Notes: generated by a model from the sequence alone, not told the origin. A DNA stretch of 64,000 nt from Streptomyces sp. NBC_01304 (GCF_035975855.1 NZ_CP109055.1:6510001-6574000), one strand, 5' to 3'; counted from the first letter of the stretch, positions 27,883 through 38,034 are shown. Numbers and translations are program-made.

Positions 27883-29400
27883 TCAGCGCACGTCGCCCAT
27901 GAGCGACCGGACCTTGTTGCGGGCCATGTAGACCGCGAAGCCGGCGACCACGGCGGCCGTGGCCTCCAGGGCGACGATGCCCTGGCTGTTCAGGTCGACA
28001 CCGGCGATGGAGAGCATGCCGGTCACGCTGTCACCGGCGGTGACGGCGAGGAAGAAGACACCCATCATCTGCGAGGCGTACTTCGCGGGCGCCATCTTCG
28101 TGGTCAGGGACAGACCCACGGGGGAGAGGCAGAGCTCGGCGAAGGTGTGGATCAGGAAGATCAGCACCAGCCACCACATGGTGACCTTGCCGTCGCCCGC
28201 CATGCCCATCGGGATGAGGAACACGAAGAACGAGATGCCCGCGCCCACCAGGGCGATGGAGAACTTCACGATCGTGCTGGGCTCCTTGCCACGACGGGCA
28301 AGGGCGATCCACATCGCGGCGAAGACCGGGGCGATCAGCATGATGAAGCCCGGGTTCAGCGACTGGAACAGCGTGGTCGGCATTTCCCAGCCGAAGATGG
28401 AGCGCTCGGTGCTGGTGTCACCGAAGAGCGACAGCGTCGACGCGCCCTGGTCGTAGATCATCCAGAAGATCGCGGCGGCCACGAAGAACCAGATGAACGC
28501 GGTCATCTTGGTCTGCTCTTCGGCGTTGAGGTCCTTGTCGCGCTTGATCTTGACGAGCACCGCGATCGGGATCAGCAGACCGGCGATCGTGATCGGCAGC
28601 AGCGCCCAGTTCAGGGTGAGCGTGTAGACGTCGGTGAAGGCCACGACGAGGTAGAACGCGGCGATCACGGCGACGGCGGCGAGCGCCTTGGTGATGATGC
28701 CGCGCTTCTCCGCGGAGTTCAGCGGGTTCGGAACCTTGCTGCTCTCCTCGGCGAGGTGGCGGGTGCCGAGCATGAACTGCAGCGCGCCGAGGGCCATGCC
28801 GACCGCGGCCAGACCGAAGCCGAGGTGCCAGTTGACCTTCTCGCCGAGGATGCCGATGGCGAACGGGGCGGCGAAGGCACCGAGGTTGATGCCCATGTAG
28901 AAGATCGTGAAGCCGCCGTCGCGACGGGGGTCCTTCGGGTCGCTGTAGAGCTGGCCGACCATCGTGGAGATGTTGGCCTTCAGCAGACCCGAGCCGACCG
29001 CCACGAGGGCCAGACCGACGAAGAACATCGCCTGACTGGGCACCGCCAGGCACACGTGACCGGCGACGATCACCATGCTCGCGATGGCGACGGTCTTGCG
29101 GGCGCCCCAGACACGGTCGCCGAACCAGCCGCCGGGCAGGGCCATGAGGTAGACCATGGCCACGTAGACGGAGTAGATCGCCGTGGCGGCCGCCGCGGTG
29201 TACGCGAGCCCGCCGCCCTGGCTGCCGGTGGCCGCGTCGGCGCCGCCGGAGACCAGGTAGAGCACGAGCAGAGCGCGCATGCCGTAGTAGGAGAAACGCT
29301 CCCACATCTCGGTCATGAACAGTGTGGCCAGGCCGCGGGGGTGGCCGAAGAAGGTCTTCTCGCCGCTGGCGGAAGGCTGCTTCGTCAGGCTGGACGCCAT
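27883..29400 (-). CDS. POT-family proton-coupled di/tripeptide transporter
   Basis: 505 residues, about 14 transmembrane segments. The POT signatures are EMWERFSYYGMR in helix 1 (ExxERFxYY type), KANISTMVGQLY, and the PTR2 motif FTIFYMGINLGAF. It should import short peptides with protons across the cell membrane. ATG 29400 follows AAGGAA. A clear terminator lies behind it. The 650 bases upstream are gene-free. Confidence 0.95.
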   Translation of the reverse strand: MASSLTKQPSASGEKTFFGHPRGLATLFMTEMWERFSYYGMRALLVLYLVSGGADAATGSQGGGLAYTAAAATAIYSVYVAMVYLMALPGGWFGDRVWGARKTVAIASMVIVAGHVCLAVPSQAMFFVGLALVAVGSGLLKANISTMVGQLYSDPKDPRRDGGFTIFYMGINLGAFAAPFAIGILGEKVNWHLGFGLAAVGMALGALQFMLGTRHLAEESSKVPNPLNSAEKRGIITKALAAVAVIAAFYLVVAFTDVYTLTLNWALLPITIAGLLIPIAVLVKIKRDKDLNAEEQTKMTAFIWFFVAAAIFWMIYDQGASTLSLFGDTSTERSIFGWEMPTTLFQSLNPGFIMLIAPVFAAMWIALARRGKEPSTIVKFSIALVGAGISFFVFLIPMGMAGDGKVTMWWLVLIFLIHTFAELCLSPVGLSLTTKMAPAKYASQMMGVFFLAVTAGDSVTGMLSIAGVDLNSQGIVALEATAAVVAGFAVYMARNKVRSLMGDVR

Positions 29401-30047
29401 GGGTGTTCCTTGTTCGCTCGGGACGCGCTGCAAGAGCGGGTACGCGCCCGGGTGGGGGGTGGCCGGCACCGGCACAGCACAGCTCGACCCCACGCCCGAG
29501 GGGTCTCGTTCCAGAAGGAGCGAAGAAGAGAGCTGAGTGCACCGGGATCCACGCCCTGAACGCACCGTCGCGCTCGGGGCCCGGCCTACAGGTCAATCAC
29601 TAACCAACAAGGCTGGCTGAGCCGGCCTTGCGCGCAGAAGAGAACTTTGACGGATTTGACGGGTCGAAGGTCCTGTATCTGCTTATAGACGTTGCAACAC
29701 CATAAGCCATGTCAATAGCGCGTATGGAAGCATTTGAGAGCTGGATCACAGGGATTGATGCAACCGAACCCGAGGATCGAAGGTAACTCACACAGTTTCT
29801 CTGCAGTTCCGCAGGGGCTTTCCTGTGCCGCGGGAACGGTTCACCGACGGAGAACTTTTGGAGAAACGGAGAAGAGGGGCGAAAGCGCCCACGAAGCGCG
29901 TCGCCGAAGTGCCTTCGAAGTTCCTTCGAGGTGCCTTCGAGATGCCTCCGGGGTGCCTTCGAAGTCCCGCCGGACCATGCGCTCCTGACCCTGCGGCCTC
30001 ACCCATGCCCCGGCGACCTGGGGGCGGCGCGGACTACCATCACCCCC
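29401..30047. other. Divergent promoter region of the POT transporter and the two-component system
   Basis: No gene is seen. The stretch 29590-29780 is notably AT-rich for this genome and is the likely promoter area of the transporter. The part next to the response-regulator gene carries the 11-base repeat array (29909-29974). Confidence 0.6.
29909..29974 (+). promoter_or_regulatory. Array of six 11-bp direct repeats upstream of the response regulator
   Basis: Six contiguous units: GTGCCTTCGAA, GTTCCTTCGAG, GTGCCTTCGAG, ATGCCTCCGGG, GTGCCTTCGAA, GTCCCGCCGGA. The period is exactly 11, one helical turn, the spacing at which OmpR/PhoB-class regulators bind tandem half-sites. The array ends 73 bases before the response-regulator start and may be its own operator. 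Confidence 0.6.
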
Positions 30048-30725
30048 ATGACCCGTGTACTGCTCGCCGAGGATGACGCGTCCATTTCGGAGCCCCTGGC
30101 CCGCGCCCTGCGCCGAGAGGGTTACGAGGTCGAGGTGCGCGAGGACGGACCGACCGCGCTCGACGCCGGCCTTCAGGGCGGCGTCGACCTGGTGGTGCTC
30201 GACCTCGGCCTGCCCGGCATGGACGGCCTGGAGGTGGCCCGACGGCTGCGCGCCGAGGGGCACGCCATCCCGATCCTGATCCTCACCGCCCGCGCGGACG
30301 AGGTGGACACGGTGGTCGGACTCGACGCCGGCGCCGACGACTACGTGACGAAGCCCTTCCGCCTGGCCGAGCTCCTCGCCCGGGTCCGGGCCCTGCTCCG
30401 GCGCGGCGCCACCGAGCCCGCGCAGCCGCCGGCCACGCACGGCGTGCGGATCGACGTGGAGTCGCACCGCGCGTGGATGGGCGAGGAGGAACTCCAGCTC
30501 ACGGCAAAGGAGTTCGACCTGCTGCGCGTCCTGGTGCGGGACGCGGGCCGGGTCGTCACCCGCGACCAGCTGATGCGTGAGGTCTGGGACACCACGTGGT
30601 GGTCGTCGACGAAGACGCTGGACATGCACATCTCGTGGCTGCGCAAGAAGCTGGGCGACGACGCGGCGAATCCGCGCTACATCGCGACCGTGCGGGGTGT
30701 GGGCTTCCGTTTTGAGAAGAGCTAG
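30048..30725 (+). CDS. Response regulator, OmpR/PhoB family
   Basis: 225 residues: receiver domain with acidic pocket Asp9/Asp10, phospho-acceptor Asp52 (VVLDLGLPGMDG) and Lys102 (VTKPF), followed by a winged-helix DNA-binding domain (QLMREVWDTTWWSSTKTLDMHI, KLGDDAANPRYIATVRGVG). It pairs with the histidine kinase 168 bases downstream, with palindromic repeat C in between. No good ribosome site precedes ATG 30048, so the message could be leaderless. Confidence 0.93.
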   Translation: MTRVLLAEDDASISEPLARALRREGYEVEVREDGPTALDAGLQGGVDLVVLDLGLPGMDGLEVARRLRAEGHAIPILILTARADEVDTVVGLDAGADDYVTKPFRLAELLARVRALLRRGATEPAQPPATHGVRIDVESHRAWMGEEELQLTAKEFDLLRVLVRDAGRVVTRDQLMREVWDTTWWSSTKTLDMHISWLRKKLGDDAANPRYIATVRGVGFRFEKS

Positions 30726-30754
30726 GCCTCATCTCGATCGGGGCTTGATCCATT

Positions 30755-30830
30755 AGCCCGTCCGGCGTTTGAGGACGCCGCCCGAAGGGCGGAAGGCTTC
30801 GCAGAATTACGGGAAGGGGCGGGGCGGGGG
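30755..30830. repeat. Palindromic repeat, copy C
   Basis: A single-orientation copy: AGCCCGTCCGGCGTTTGAGG, a small CCGCCC-GAA-GGGCGG hairpin (30778-30792), and CGGGAAGGGGCGGGGCGGGG. It lies between the response-regulator and kinase genes. Confidence 0.75.
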
Positions 30831-30893
30831 ACAAGCCTGCCGCGCCCGAACACCGGGCACACTGAACTACGTAAGCCACCGCCCGGAGGGCCC

Positions 30894-32180
30894 GTGCGTC
30901 GCCGTCTCATCAACTCAACCCTCGCCGTCGTACTCGTGGTGATCGCGGTCTTCGGCGTAAGCCTGGTGATCGTCGAAACCCGCACCATCACCAGCAGCGC
31001 CCAGGAGCGCGTGGACTCCGAGGCCGTACGTCTCGTGTCCATCGTCGACAGCAGGCTGCTCGGCGACGACAAGATCACGCCGGGCATCCTGCGCGACCAG
31101 GTCGGCACCAACCGCTACGCGCTGATCAAGATCCCCGACCGCGCGGCCATCGAGGTCGGCGAGAAGCCCTCCGGCGATGTCATCGCGGCCGTCGAGCACG
31201 GCGAGCAGGGCGAGACGGTCACCGTGCAGGAGCCCCGCTCCACCGTGACCCGCGAGGTCGGCCGCACCCTGCTCATGATCGGCGCCGTCGCGGCCCTCGC
31301 CGTGCTCGCCGCCGTCCTGCTCGCCGTCCGCCAGGCCAACCGCCTCGCCTCGCCGCTCACCGACCTCGCCGAGACCGCGGAGCGCCTCGGCTCGGGCGAC
31401 CCGAGGCCGCGGCACAAGCGGTACGGGGTGCCCGAGCTCGACCGGGTCGCCGACGTCCTCGACTCCAGCGCCGACCGGATCGGGCGCATGCTCACGGCGG
31501 AGCGGCGCCTCGCGGCCGACGCCTCGCACCAGCTGCGTACACCGCTCACCGCGCTGTCCATGCGCCTTGAGGAGATCACGCTCACCGACGACCCGGACAC
31601 GGTGAAGGAGGAGGCGACGATCGCGCTCACGCAGGTCGAGCGGCTCACCGACGTGGTGGAGCGGCTGCTCACCAACTCCCGCGACCCGCGCACCGGCTCC
31701 GCCGTCTCCTTCGATCTGGACGAGGTGGTCAAGCAGCAGCTCGCGGAGTGGCGCCCCGCCTACCGCAGCGCGGGCCGCGCCATCGTCAGCTCGGGAAAGC
31801 AGCACCTGAAGGCCGTGGGCACCCCGGGCGCGGTCGCCCAGGTCCTGGCCGCGCTGATCGAGAACTCCCTGATGCACGGCGGCGGCACGGTCGCCCTGCG
31901 CACCCGCGTCACCGGCAACCAGGTCGTGATCGAGGTCACCGACGAGGGCCCGGGCGTCCCGTCCGACCTCGGCGCGCGGATCTTCGAGCGGACCATCAGC
32001 GGCCGCAACTCCACCGGCATCGGCCTCGCCGTGGCCCGCGACCTGGCGGAGGCCGACGGCGGCCGCCTGGAGATGCTGCAGACCCAGCCGCCGGTGTTCG
32101 GGCTCTTCCTGTCGCGTACGTCACTGAAGGCGCCCGGCAACCACGACCTGGTCGTGGAGCCGCCGCCGACCGTGCGCTGA
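30894..32180 (+). CDS. Two-component sensor histidine kinase
   Basis: 428 residues: N-terminal membrane segment (~8-28), a short extracytoplasmic part (~30-125), second membrane segment (~125-148), HAMP region, DHp domain with the phospho-accepting His212 in DASHQLRTPLTAL, and the ATPase domain with N-box IENSLMHG and G-boxes DEGPG and GIGLAVARDL. GTG 30894 follows CCGGAGGG. Its partner is the response regulator at 30048. The signal sensed is unknown; the small sensor domain could detect a membrane state. Confidence 0.93.
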   Translation: MRRRLINSTLAVVLVVIAVFGVSLVIVETRTITSSAQERVDSEAVRLVSIVDSRLLGDDKITPGILRDQVGTNRYALIKIPDRAAIEVGEKPSGDVIAAVEHGEQGETVTVQEPRSTVTREVGRTLLMIGAVAALAVLAAVLLAVRQANRLASPLTDLAETAERLGSGDPRPRHKRYGVPELDRVADVLDSSADRIGRMLTAERRLAADASHQLRTPLTALSMRLEEITLTDDPDTVKEEATIALTQVERLTDVVERLLTNSRDPRTGSAVSFDLDEVVKQQLAEWRPAYRSAGRAIVSSGKQHLKAVGTPGAVAQVLAALIENSLMHGGGTVALRTRVTGNQVVIEVTDEGPGVPSDLGARIFERTISGRNSTGIGLAVARDLAEADGGRLEMLQTQPPVFGLFLSRTSLKAPGNHDLVVEPPPTVR

Positions 32181-32198
32181 CCCGGTCAGGCCGCGCGG

Positions 32199-32762
32199 TC
32201 AGGCCGCGCGGTCGGCCCGGGCGGAAGAGGACTCGGCCGAAGGTGCCTCGGCCGAAGGCGCCTCGGACGCGAGGAACGATTCAGCAGCCGGGACCGGACG
32301 GTCGGCGGCAGCTTCCGCCGGAGCCTCGGCGGGCAGCGCCTTGAACACCCAGGTCCGGTACGACCAGAAGCGGAAGAGCGTCGCGATCGCCATGCCGGCG
32401 AACTTGAAGACGTTGCTGGCCAGCGGGGAGTCCCAGCCGAACCCGTACGTGGTCACGTACAGCAGGCCGTTCTCGATGATCAGCCCGATCACCGAGAAGA
32501 ACAGGAAGAGCGACATCTCCTTGCCGCGGCCGCTCTTGTCGCGGTCGCGGTAGGTGAAGTAGCGGAACCCCACGTAGTTGCAGCAGATGGCGACGACCGT
32601 GGCCGCGATGGAGGCGCGCACCATCGGGATGTCGGTGGTGTGCCGCAGCAGGTTGAAGACGGCGAAGTTCACCAGGGTGCCGATGCCGCCCACCACACCG
32701 AACTTGGCGATCTCGCGCATGAGCTGGTCCAGTTGCATGCGCAGTGCGCCACGCTCACTCAT
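32199..32762 (-). CDS. GtrA-family membrane protein
   Basis: 187 residues with four hydrophobic segments in the GtrA pattern (VVGGIGTLVNFAVFNLL, CCNYVGFRYFTYR, LFLFFSVIGLII, FKFAGMAIATLFRFWSYRTWVF). GtrA proteins are thought to move lipid-linked sugars across the membrane for surface glycans, which fits the many envelope genes around. The C-terminal 45 residues are Ala/Glu/Ser-Pro repeats, coded by short DNA repeats, and are not part of the domain. Confidence 0.9.
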   Translation of the reverse strand: MSERGALRMQLDQLMREIAKFGVVGGIGTLVNFAVFNLLRHTTDIPMVRASIAATVVAICCNYVGFRYFTYRDRDKSGRGKEMSLFLFFSVIGLIIENGLLYVTTYGFGWDSPLASNVFKFAGMAIATLFRFWSYRTWVFKALPAEAPAEAAADRPVPAAESFLASEAPSAEAPSAESSSARADRAA

Positions 32763-32993
32763 GGTGATCGCTCAGCCCCGTCCGGTCGGTTCTCGGTCTT
32801 GCTCTTCGCCCGTCGCCTGGTCGCGTCGGCCTCCGGTCATGCTAACCAGCGACCCCGGCGACGCACCGCGCGCACCCGCAGGGTGTGGCGCTGCTGTGAC
32901 ATGCGGCGGGCTTTCGACAACCTCGTACGCCCCTGAATGTGACGAGCGACTCGTCTGTCCCTACGACTCCAGGGGGGCCTTACCCTGGACGAT

Positions 32994-34148
32994 GTGACGT
33001 TCCCGGTAGTCGGCATGGTCGGCGGGGGGCAGCTCGCTCGTATGACACACGAGGCGGGCATCCCGCTCGGCATCCAGTTCAAGCTCCTCAGTGACACTCC
33101 TCAGGATTCCGCGGCCCAGGTGGTCAGCGATGTCGTCGTCGGCGACTATCGCGACCTGGACACGCTGCGTGAGTTCGCTCGTGGCTGTGACGTGATCACC
33201 TTCGATCACGAGCACGTGCCCACCGAGCATCTGCGCGCCCTGGAGGCGGACGGCATCCCCGTCCGCCCCGGCCCCGACGCCCTGGTGCACGCCCAGGACA
33301 AGGGTGTGATGCGCGCGAAGCTCGACGCACTCGGCGCTCCGTGTCCGCGCCATCGCCTCGTGTCCGATCCCGCGGATGCGGCCGCCTTCGCAGCCGAGGG
33401 CGCGACGGACGGGGGTGACGGTTTCCCGGTCATCCTCAAGACGGTCCGCGGCGGTTACGACGGCAAGGGCGTCTGGTTCGTACGCTCCCTCGCCGACGCC
33501 GCCGAGCCCTTCAAGGCCGGCGTCCCCGTGCTTGCCGAGGAGAAGGTCGATTTCGTACGGGAGTTGGCGGCCAACGTCGTACGCTCCCCGCACGGCCAGG
33601 CCGTGGCCTACCCGGTGGTGGAGTCCCGCCAGGTCGACGGCGTCTGCGACACGGTGATCGCCCCGGCCCCCGGCCTCTCGCACGAGCTGGCCGTACGCGC
33701 CCAGGAACTGGCCCTGCGCATCGCCAAGGAACTCGACGTCGTCGGCCACCTCGCGGTCGAACTCTTCGAGACGCCGGACGGCCAGATCCTCGTCAACGAG
33801 CTGGCCATGCGCCCGCACAACTCCGGCCACTGGACCCAGGACGGCGCGGTCACCTCGCAGTTCGCCAACCACGTCCGCGCGGTCCTCGACCTCCCGCTGG
33901 GCGACCCCCGCCCGCGCGCGAAGTGGACCGTGATGGCGAACGTCCTCGGCGGCGACTACCCGGACATGTACCAGGCGTATCTGCACTGCATGGCCCGCGA
34001 CCCCCAGCTGAAGATCCACATGTACGGCAAGGACGTGAAGCCCGGCCGCAAGGTCGGCCACGTGAACACCTACGGCGACGACCTGGACGACGTACTCGAA
34101 CGTGCCCAGCACGCGGCCGGCTACCTCCGAGGAACGATCACCGAATGA
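32994..34148 (+). CDS. purK: 5-(carboxyamino)imidazole ribonucleotide synthase
   Basis: 384-residue ATP-grasp enzyme of de novo purine synthesis, converting AIR, ATP and bicarbonate to N5-CAIR. It has the N-terminal [11 protein letters not shown], the central ATP-grasp loop [15 protein letters not shown], and the Mg site [17 protein letters not shown] 32994 start. Overlaps purE by four bases (ATGA), as usual for purK-purE pairs. Confidence 0.97.
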   Translation: MTFPVVGMVGGGQLARMTHEAGIPLGIQFKLLSDTPQDSAAQVVSDVVVGDYRDLDTLREFARGCDVITFDHEHVPTEHLRALEADGIPVRPGPDALVHAQDKGVMRAKLDALGAPCPRHRLVSDPADAAAFAAEGATDGGDGFPVILKTVRGGYDGKGVWFVRSLADAAEPFKAGVPVLAEEKVDFVRELAANVVRSPHGQAVAYPVVESRQVDGVCDTVIAPAPGLSHELAVRAQELALRIAKELDVVGHLAVELFETPDGQILVNELAMRPHNSGHWTQDGAVTSQFANHVRAVLDLPLGDPRPRAKWTVMANVLGGDYPDMYQAYLHCMARDPQLKIHMYGKDVKPGRKVGHVNTYGDDLDDVLERAQHAAGYLRGTITE

Positions 34149-34684
34149 GCACTTCGCACAGCCCCGCGCCCCTGGTCGGCATCGTCATGGGCTCCGACTC
34201 GGACTGGCCCGTGATGGAGGCGGCGGCCGAGGCCCTCGCCGAGTTCGAGATCCCGTACGAGGTCGATGTGGTCTCCGCGCACCGGATGCCGCGCGAGATG
34301 ATCGCGTACGGCGAGGAGGCGGCCGACCGCGGCCTCAAGGCGATCATCGCGGGCGCCGGGGGAGCGGCCCATCTCCCGGGCATGCTGGCCTCCGTCACCC
34401 CGCTCCCGGTGATCGGCGTACCCGTGCCGCTCAAGTACCTCGACGGCATGGACTCGCTGCTCTCGATCGTGCAGATGCCCGCGGGCGTCCCGGTCGCCAC
34501 GGTGTCCGTGGCCGGCGCGCGCAACGCGGGGCTGCTCGCGGCCCGCATGCTCGCCGCGCACGACCCCGAACTGCTCGCCCGCATGCGGGAGTTCCAGCAG
34601 GAGCTGAACGACCAGGCGACGGAGAAGGGCAAGCGGCTGCGGGCCAAGGCAGAAGGGTCCGGCTCCTTCGGATTCGCGAAGTAA
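34145..34684 (+). CDS. purE: N5-carboxyaminoimidazole ribonucleotide mutase
   Basis: 179 residues. It rearranges N5-CAIR to CAIR, the step after PurK. The motifs are [13 protein letters not shown] at the N-terminus, [11 protein letters not shown] with the catalytic His, and [12 protein letters not shown]. Length is typical for class I PurE. Translationally coupled to purK. Confidence 0.97.
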   Translation: MSTSHSPAPLVGIVMGSDSDWPVMEAAAEALAEFEIPYEVDVVSAHRMPREMIAYGEEAADRGLKAIIAGAGGAAHLPGMLASVTPLPVIGVPVPLKYLDGMDSLLSIVQMPAGVPVATVSVAGARNAGLLAARMLAAHDPELLARMREFQQELNDQATEKGKRLRAKAEGSGSFGFAK

Positions 34685-34729
34685 AGGCCGGTTTCGGCGC
34701 GTGGCGTGCCGGGTGGCACCCTGAGGGGC

Positions 34730-35923
34730 ATGGACTCCATGGACTACGTCGCCCAGGCACGCGAACTCCTGACCGCGCACCCCGTCGTCGACGGCCACAA
34801 CGACCTGCCGTGGGCGCTGCGCGAGCAGGTGCGCTACGACCACGCGCAGCGCGACATCGCCGCCGACCAGAGCGCCCATCTGCACACCGACCTCGCCCGG
34901 CTGCGGGCGGGCGGGGTCGGGGCGCAGTTCTGGTCGGTGTACGTACGCACCGACCTGACCGGTGACGCGGCGGTCAGCGCGACCCTCGAACAGATCGACT
35001 GCGTCGACCAGTTGATCGCCCTGCACCCGGCCGACCTGGCGGACGCCCGTACGGCCGACGACATGGAGAAGGCGCGGGCCGAGGGCCGGATCGCCTCCCT
35101 GAAGGGCGCCGAGGGCGGCCACTCCATCAACAACTCCCTGGCCACGCTGCGCGCGCTGCACGAGCTGGGCGTCCGCTACATGACCCTGACCCACAACGAC
35201 AACATCGCGTGGGCGGACTCGGCGACGGACGAGCCGGGCGTGGGGGGTCTGTCGGCCTTCGGCCACGAGGTCGTACGCGAGATGAACCGGACCGGCATGC
35301 TGGTCGACCTCTCGCACGTGGCGGCCACGACGATGCGCGACGCCCTCGACACGTCCACGGCGCCGGTGATCTTCTCGCACTCGTCCTCGCGGGCGATCTG
35401 CGACCACCCGCGGAACATCCCGGACGACGTCCTGGAGCGGCTGCCGGCGAACGGTGGGGTGGCGATGGCCACGTTCGTGCCGAAGTTCATCCTGCCCGCC
35501 GCGGTGGACTGGACCCACCGCGCGGACGACAACATGCGGGCCAACGGCTTCCACCACCTGGACACGACGGCCCCGGCGATGGCCGTGCACCGGGCCTTCG
35601 AGGCGGAGAACCCCCGCCCGATCGCCACGCCCGCCACGGTCGCCGACCACCTGGACCACATGCGCGAGGTCGCGGGCATCGACCACATCGGCATCGGCGG
35701 CGACTACGACGGCACGGCCTTCACCCCGTCCGGCCTGGACGACGTCGCGGGCTACCCGAACCTGCTCGCGGAGCTTCTCAAGCGGGGCTGGTCTTCGGCC
35801 GACCTGGCCAAGCTGACCTGGTCGAACGCGGTGCGGGCGCTGCGCGGGGCGGAGGACGTGGCCCGCGAGCTGCAGGCGCAGCGGGGCCCGTCGAACGCGA
35901 CGCTGGACCAGCTGGACGGGTAG
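34730..35923 (+). CDS. Membrane dipeptidase (renal dipeptidase, peptidase M19)
   Basis: 397 residues of the M19 family, which hydrolyses dipeptides with a two-zinc site. All expected ligands are present: His23 and Asp25 in DGHNDLP, the bridging Glu in KGAEGGHS, His in TLTHNDN, His in VDLSHVA, His and Arg in [15 protein letters not shown], and Asp in GIGGDYDG. It contrasts with the relative at 44581, which has lost most of these. ATG 34730 has GAGGGG just upstream; ATG 34739 is an equally possible start. Confidence 0.93.
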   Translation: MDSMDYVAQARELLTAHPVVDGHNDLPWALREQVRYDHAQRDIAADQSAHLHTDLARLRAGGVGAQFWSVYVRTDLTGDAAVSATLEQIDCVDQLIALHPADLADARTADDMEKARAEGRIASLKGAEGGHSINNSLATLRALHELGVRYMTLTHNDNIAWADSATDEPGVGGLSAFGHEVVREMNRTGMLVDLSHVAATTMRDALDTSTAPVIFSHSSSRAICDHPRNIPDDVLERLPANGGVAMATFVPKFILPAAVDWTHRADDNMRANGFHHLDTTAPAMAVHRAFEAENPRPIATPATVADHLDHMREVAGIDHIGIGGDYDGTAFTPSGLDDVAGYPNLLAELLKRGWSSADLAKLTWSNAVRALRGAEDVARELQAQRGPSNATLDQLDG

Positions 35924-35935
35924 GGCCCGGGGTGG

Positions 35936-36036
35936 ACGGGCTGATTCATCAGCCATGAATCAGCCCGTCCGGCGTTTGAGGACACCGCCCGAAGGGCGGA
36001 AAGCTTCGCAGAATTACGGGAAGGGGCGGGGCGGGG
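35936..36036. repeat. Palindromic repeat, copy D with terminator hairpin
   Basis: Starts with a perfect hairpin ACGGGCTGATTCAT-CAGCC-ATGAATCAGCCCGT (35936-35968), then CCGGCGTTTGAGGAC, the small CCGCCC-GAA-GGGCGG hairpin and CGGGAAGGGGCGGGG. It separates the dipeptidase gene from the convergent thioesterase gene. Confidence 0.8.
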
Positions 36037-36079
36037 AGAAAATCAGTTCTCGTCCGGCGTCGAACCAGGCGGAAAGCCC

Positions 36080-36634
36080 TTAAGCCTCCCCGTCCAACCC
36101 CTCAGCAAGCCGCTTCTCCCGAAGATCCTTGATCGCCCGCCGCCTCGCGAGGCGATGGGTCCGGCGGATCTGCGCCTCCTGATACCGCCGCTGATCCCGC
36201 TCAGACTCCGGCACCACCGGAGGCACAGACCGAGGCTTCCCGTCCTCGTCCACGGCCGCAAACACCAGATAGGCGGAGCCCACCTGCTGCGCCGGCGTCG
36301 ACTCGTTCCAGCGCTCCGCGAGCACCCGGACCCCGACCTCCATCGAGGTCCGCCCCGTCCAGTTCACCTGCGCCTTCACATGCACCAGGTCGCCCACGCG
36401 GACCGGTTCGAGGAAGGCCATCTCGTCCATGGAGGCCGTCACCGCGGGCCCGCCGGAGTGTCGCCCGGCCACCGCGCCCGCCGCGTCGTCGACGAGTTTC
36501 ATGATCACGCCACCGTGCACCGTGCCCAGAAGGTTGGTGTCGTTGTGGGTCATGATGTGGCTGAGCGTGGTCCGGGAAGCCGAGGTCGGCTTGCCCGGAA
36601 TCTCCGCCTCCGCGGTAGGGGCCTGGTCTGTCAT
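36080..36634 (-). CDS. Acyl-CoA thioesterase, hotdog fold
   Basis: 184 residues of the YciA/BACH type hotdog thioesterases. The characteristic start of the fold is MTHNDTNLLGTVHGGVIMKLVDDAAG, with catalytic Asn/Asp-containing GTVHGG, followed by DEMAFLEPVRVGDLVHVKAQVNWTG. It hydrolyses medium or long acyl-CoA in the cytoplasm. The C-terminal ~40 residues are Arg-rich and basic. ATG 36634 is preferred; ATG 36646 is possible. Confidence 0.92.
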   Translation of the reverse strand: MTDQAPTAEAEIPGKPTSASRTTLSHIMTHNDTNLLGTVHGGVIMKLVDDAAGAVAGRHSGGPAVTASMDEMAFLEPVRVGDLVHVKAQVNWTGRTSMEVGVRVLAERWNESTPAQQVGSAYLVFAAVDEDGKPRSVPPVVPESERDQRRYQEAQIRRTHRLARRRAIKDLREKRLAEGLDGEA

Positions 36635-36754
36635 GCCCTCCACCATAAGCGGCCCAAAAGGACCGGGCGCTTTGCATCAGCTCTGCAACAGCCCTGGCCC
36701 GATTCGACCCGAACCCTTGTATGGCGGCTTGACCTGCCCTGCACACTGGACCGC

Positions 36755-38023
36755 ATGAACGATTGGCCCAACGGGTGGAGTGAAGACCGCAACCGTGGAT
36801 ACGGACGCGGCAGTGGCAGCGCGCAACCGGAAGGTGCCCGTGCGATGCGGCACGTCCAGCGCCCGTCCGCCCCGCCCCAGGGCGGCGTCCCGCCGCAGCC
36901 CGCGTACGGGCACGACGACGGCTACGGCAACGGCCAGGACGGCCGTGGCGGCTACGACAGCGGCTACAGCGACGGCCAGGTCTACGGCGGCGGAGGCCAG
37001 GGCCAGGGCGGCGACGACGGCTCCTACGGCGGCAGCGGCAGGCCCGCGCCCGACTGGCGCCGCCGGATCAAGATCGGTCTGATCACGTTCCTGGTGGTCG
37101 TCCTCGTCTGGGGCGTCGGCACGTACTTCTGGGCCAGCTCCCAGCTGAAGCAGGAGGTCGACCTCTCCAAGGTCATCGACCGCCCGGCCGGTGGCGAGGG
37201 CACGAACTACCTGATCGTGGGCTCGGACAGCCGTGAGGGGATGTCCAAGGAGGAGAAGCAGAAGCTGCACACCGGCTCCGCCGACGGCAAGCGCACCGAC
37301 TCGATGATGATCCTGCACGTCGGCGACAGCGGGAACACGATGATCTCGCTGCCCCGCGACTCGGACGTGGAGATCCCGTCCTTCGTCGGCTCCGAGTCCG
37401 GCAAGAAGTTTCCGGGCCAGGGTCGGCACACCAAGCTCAATGCCGCGTACGCCGAGGACGGCCCCGAGCTGCTCGTCCGTACCATCGAGGCGAACACCGG
37501 CCTCAAGATCGACCACTACGCGGAGATCGGCTTCGGCGGCTTCGCCGGCATCGTGGACGCGGTCGGCGGGGTCGAGATGAACATCCCCAAGGCCTTCAGG
37601 GACAAGTACTCGGGCGCCGACTTCGAGGCGGGCAAGCAGACCCTCAACGGCCAGGAGGCCCTTGCCTTCGTCCGCACCCGGCACGCGTTCGCCAGCGACC
37701 TGGACCGCACGAAGAACCAGCAGAAGTTCCTGTCCGCACTCGCCAGTCAGGTGGCCACGCCGGGCACCGTCATCAACCCCTTCAAGCTCTACCCGACGAT
37801 GAGCGCGGGCCTCGACACCCTGATCGTCGACAAGGACATGGGCCTGTTCGACCTGGCCGAGATGTTCTGGGCGATGAAGGGCGTCAGCGGCGGCGAGGGC
37901 AAGTCGATGAACATGCCGATCTCGGGCTCCAGCGGCGGCAACCTGCTCTGGGACAAGGCGAAGGTCAAGCAGCTGGTTGAGCAGCTGAACAACGACGAGA
38001 AGGTCACCGTCGAAGGCAGCTGA
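36755..38023 (+). CDS. LCP (LytR-CpsA-Psr) family glycopolymer transferase
   Basis: 422 residues: a Gly/Tyr/Gln-rich cytoplasmic N-terminus of about 105 residues, one membrane segment (~112-132), then the LCP domain (~160-340). Core motifs are NYLIVGSDSRE, KRTDSMMILHV, SLPRDSDVEIP, KLNAAYAEDG, DHYAEIGFGGF and AFVRTRHAF-DLDRTKNQQ. LCP enzymes attach wall teichoic acids or other glycopolymers from lipid carriers to peptidoglycan, using conserved Arg/Asp for pyrophosphate. There is no LytR_C domain. No ribosome site is obvious at ATG 36755. A strong terminator follows. Confidence 0.92.
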   Translation: MNDWPNGWSEDRNRGYGRGSGSAQPEGARAMRHVQRPSAPPQGGVPPQPAYGHDDGYGNGQDGRGGYDSGYSDGQVYGGGGQGQGGDDGSYGGSGRPAPDWRRRIKIGLITFLVVVLVWGVGTYFWASSQLKQEVDLSKVIDRPAGGEGTNYLIVGSDSREGMSKEEKQKLHTGSADGKRTDSMMILHVGDSGNTMISLPRDSDVEIPSFVGSESGKKFPGQGRHTKLNAAYAEDGPELLVRTIEANTGLKIDHYAEIGFGGFAGIVDAVGGVEMNIPKAFRDKYSGADFEAGKQTLNGQEALAFVRTRHAFASDLDRTKNQQKFLSALASQVATPGTVINPFKLYPTMSAGLDTLIVDKDMGLFDLAEMFWAMKGVSGGEGKSMNMPISGSSGGNLLWDKAKVKQLVEQLNNDEKVTVEGS

Positions 38024-38034
38024 CCCGATTCAAC

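Noticed and set aside
29600..29791. A 63-codon minus-strand frame in the AT-rich region before the POT transporter
   Set aside because: No ribosome site or family match, and its composition is that of promoter DNA.
36155..36754. An upstream extension of the LCP gene to 36155
   Set aside because: The extension lies opposite the thioesterase gene and reads as Arg/Pro-rich antisense; ATG 36755 begins the expected cytoplasmic tail.
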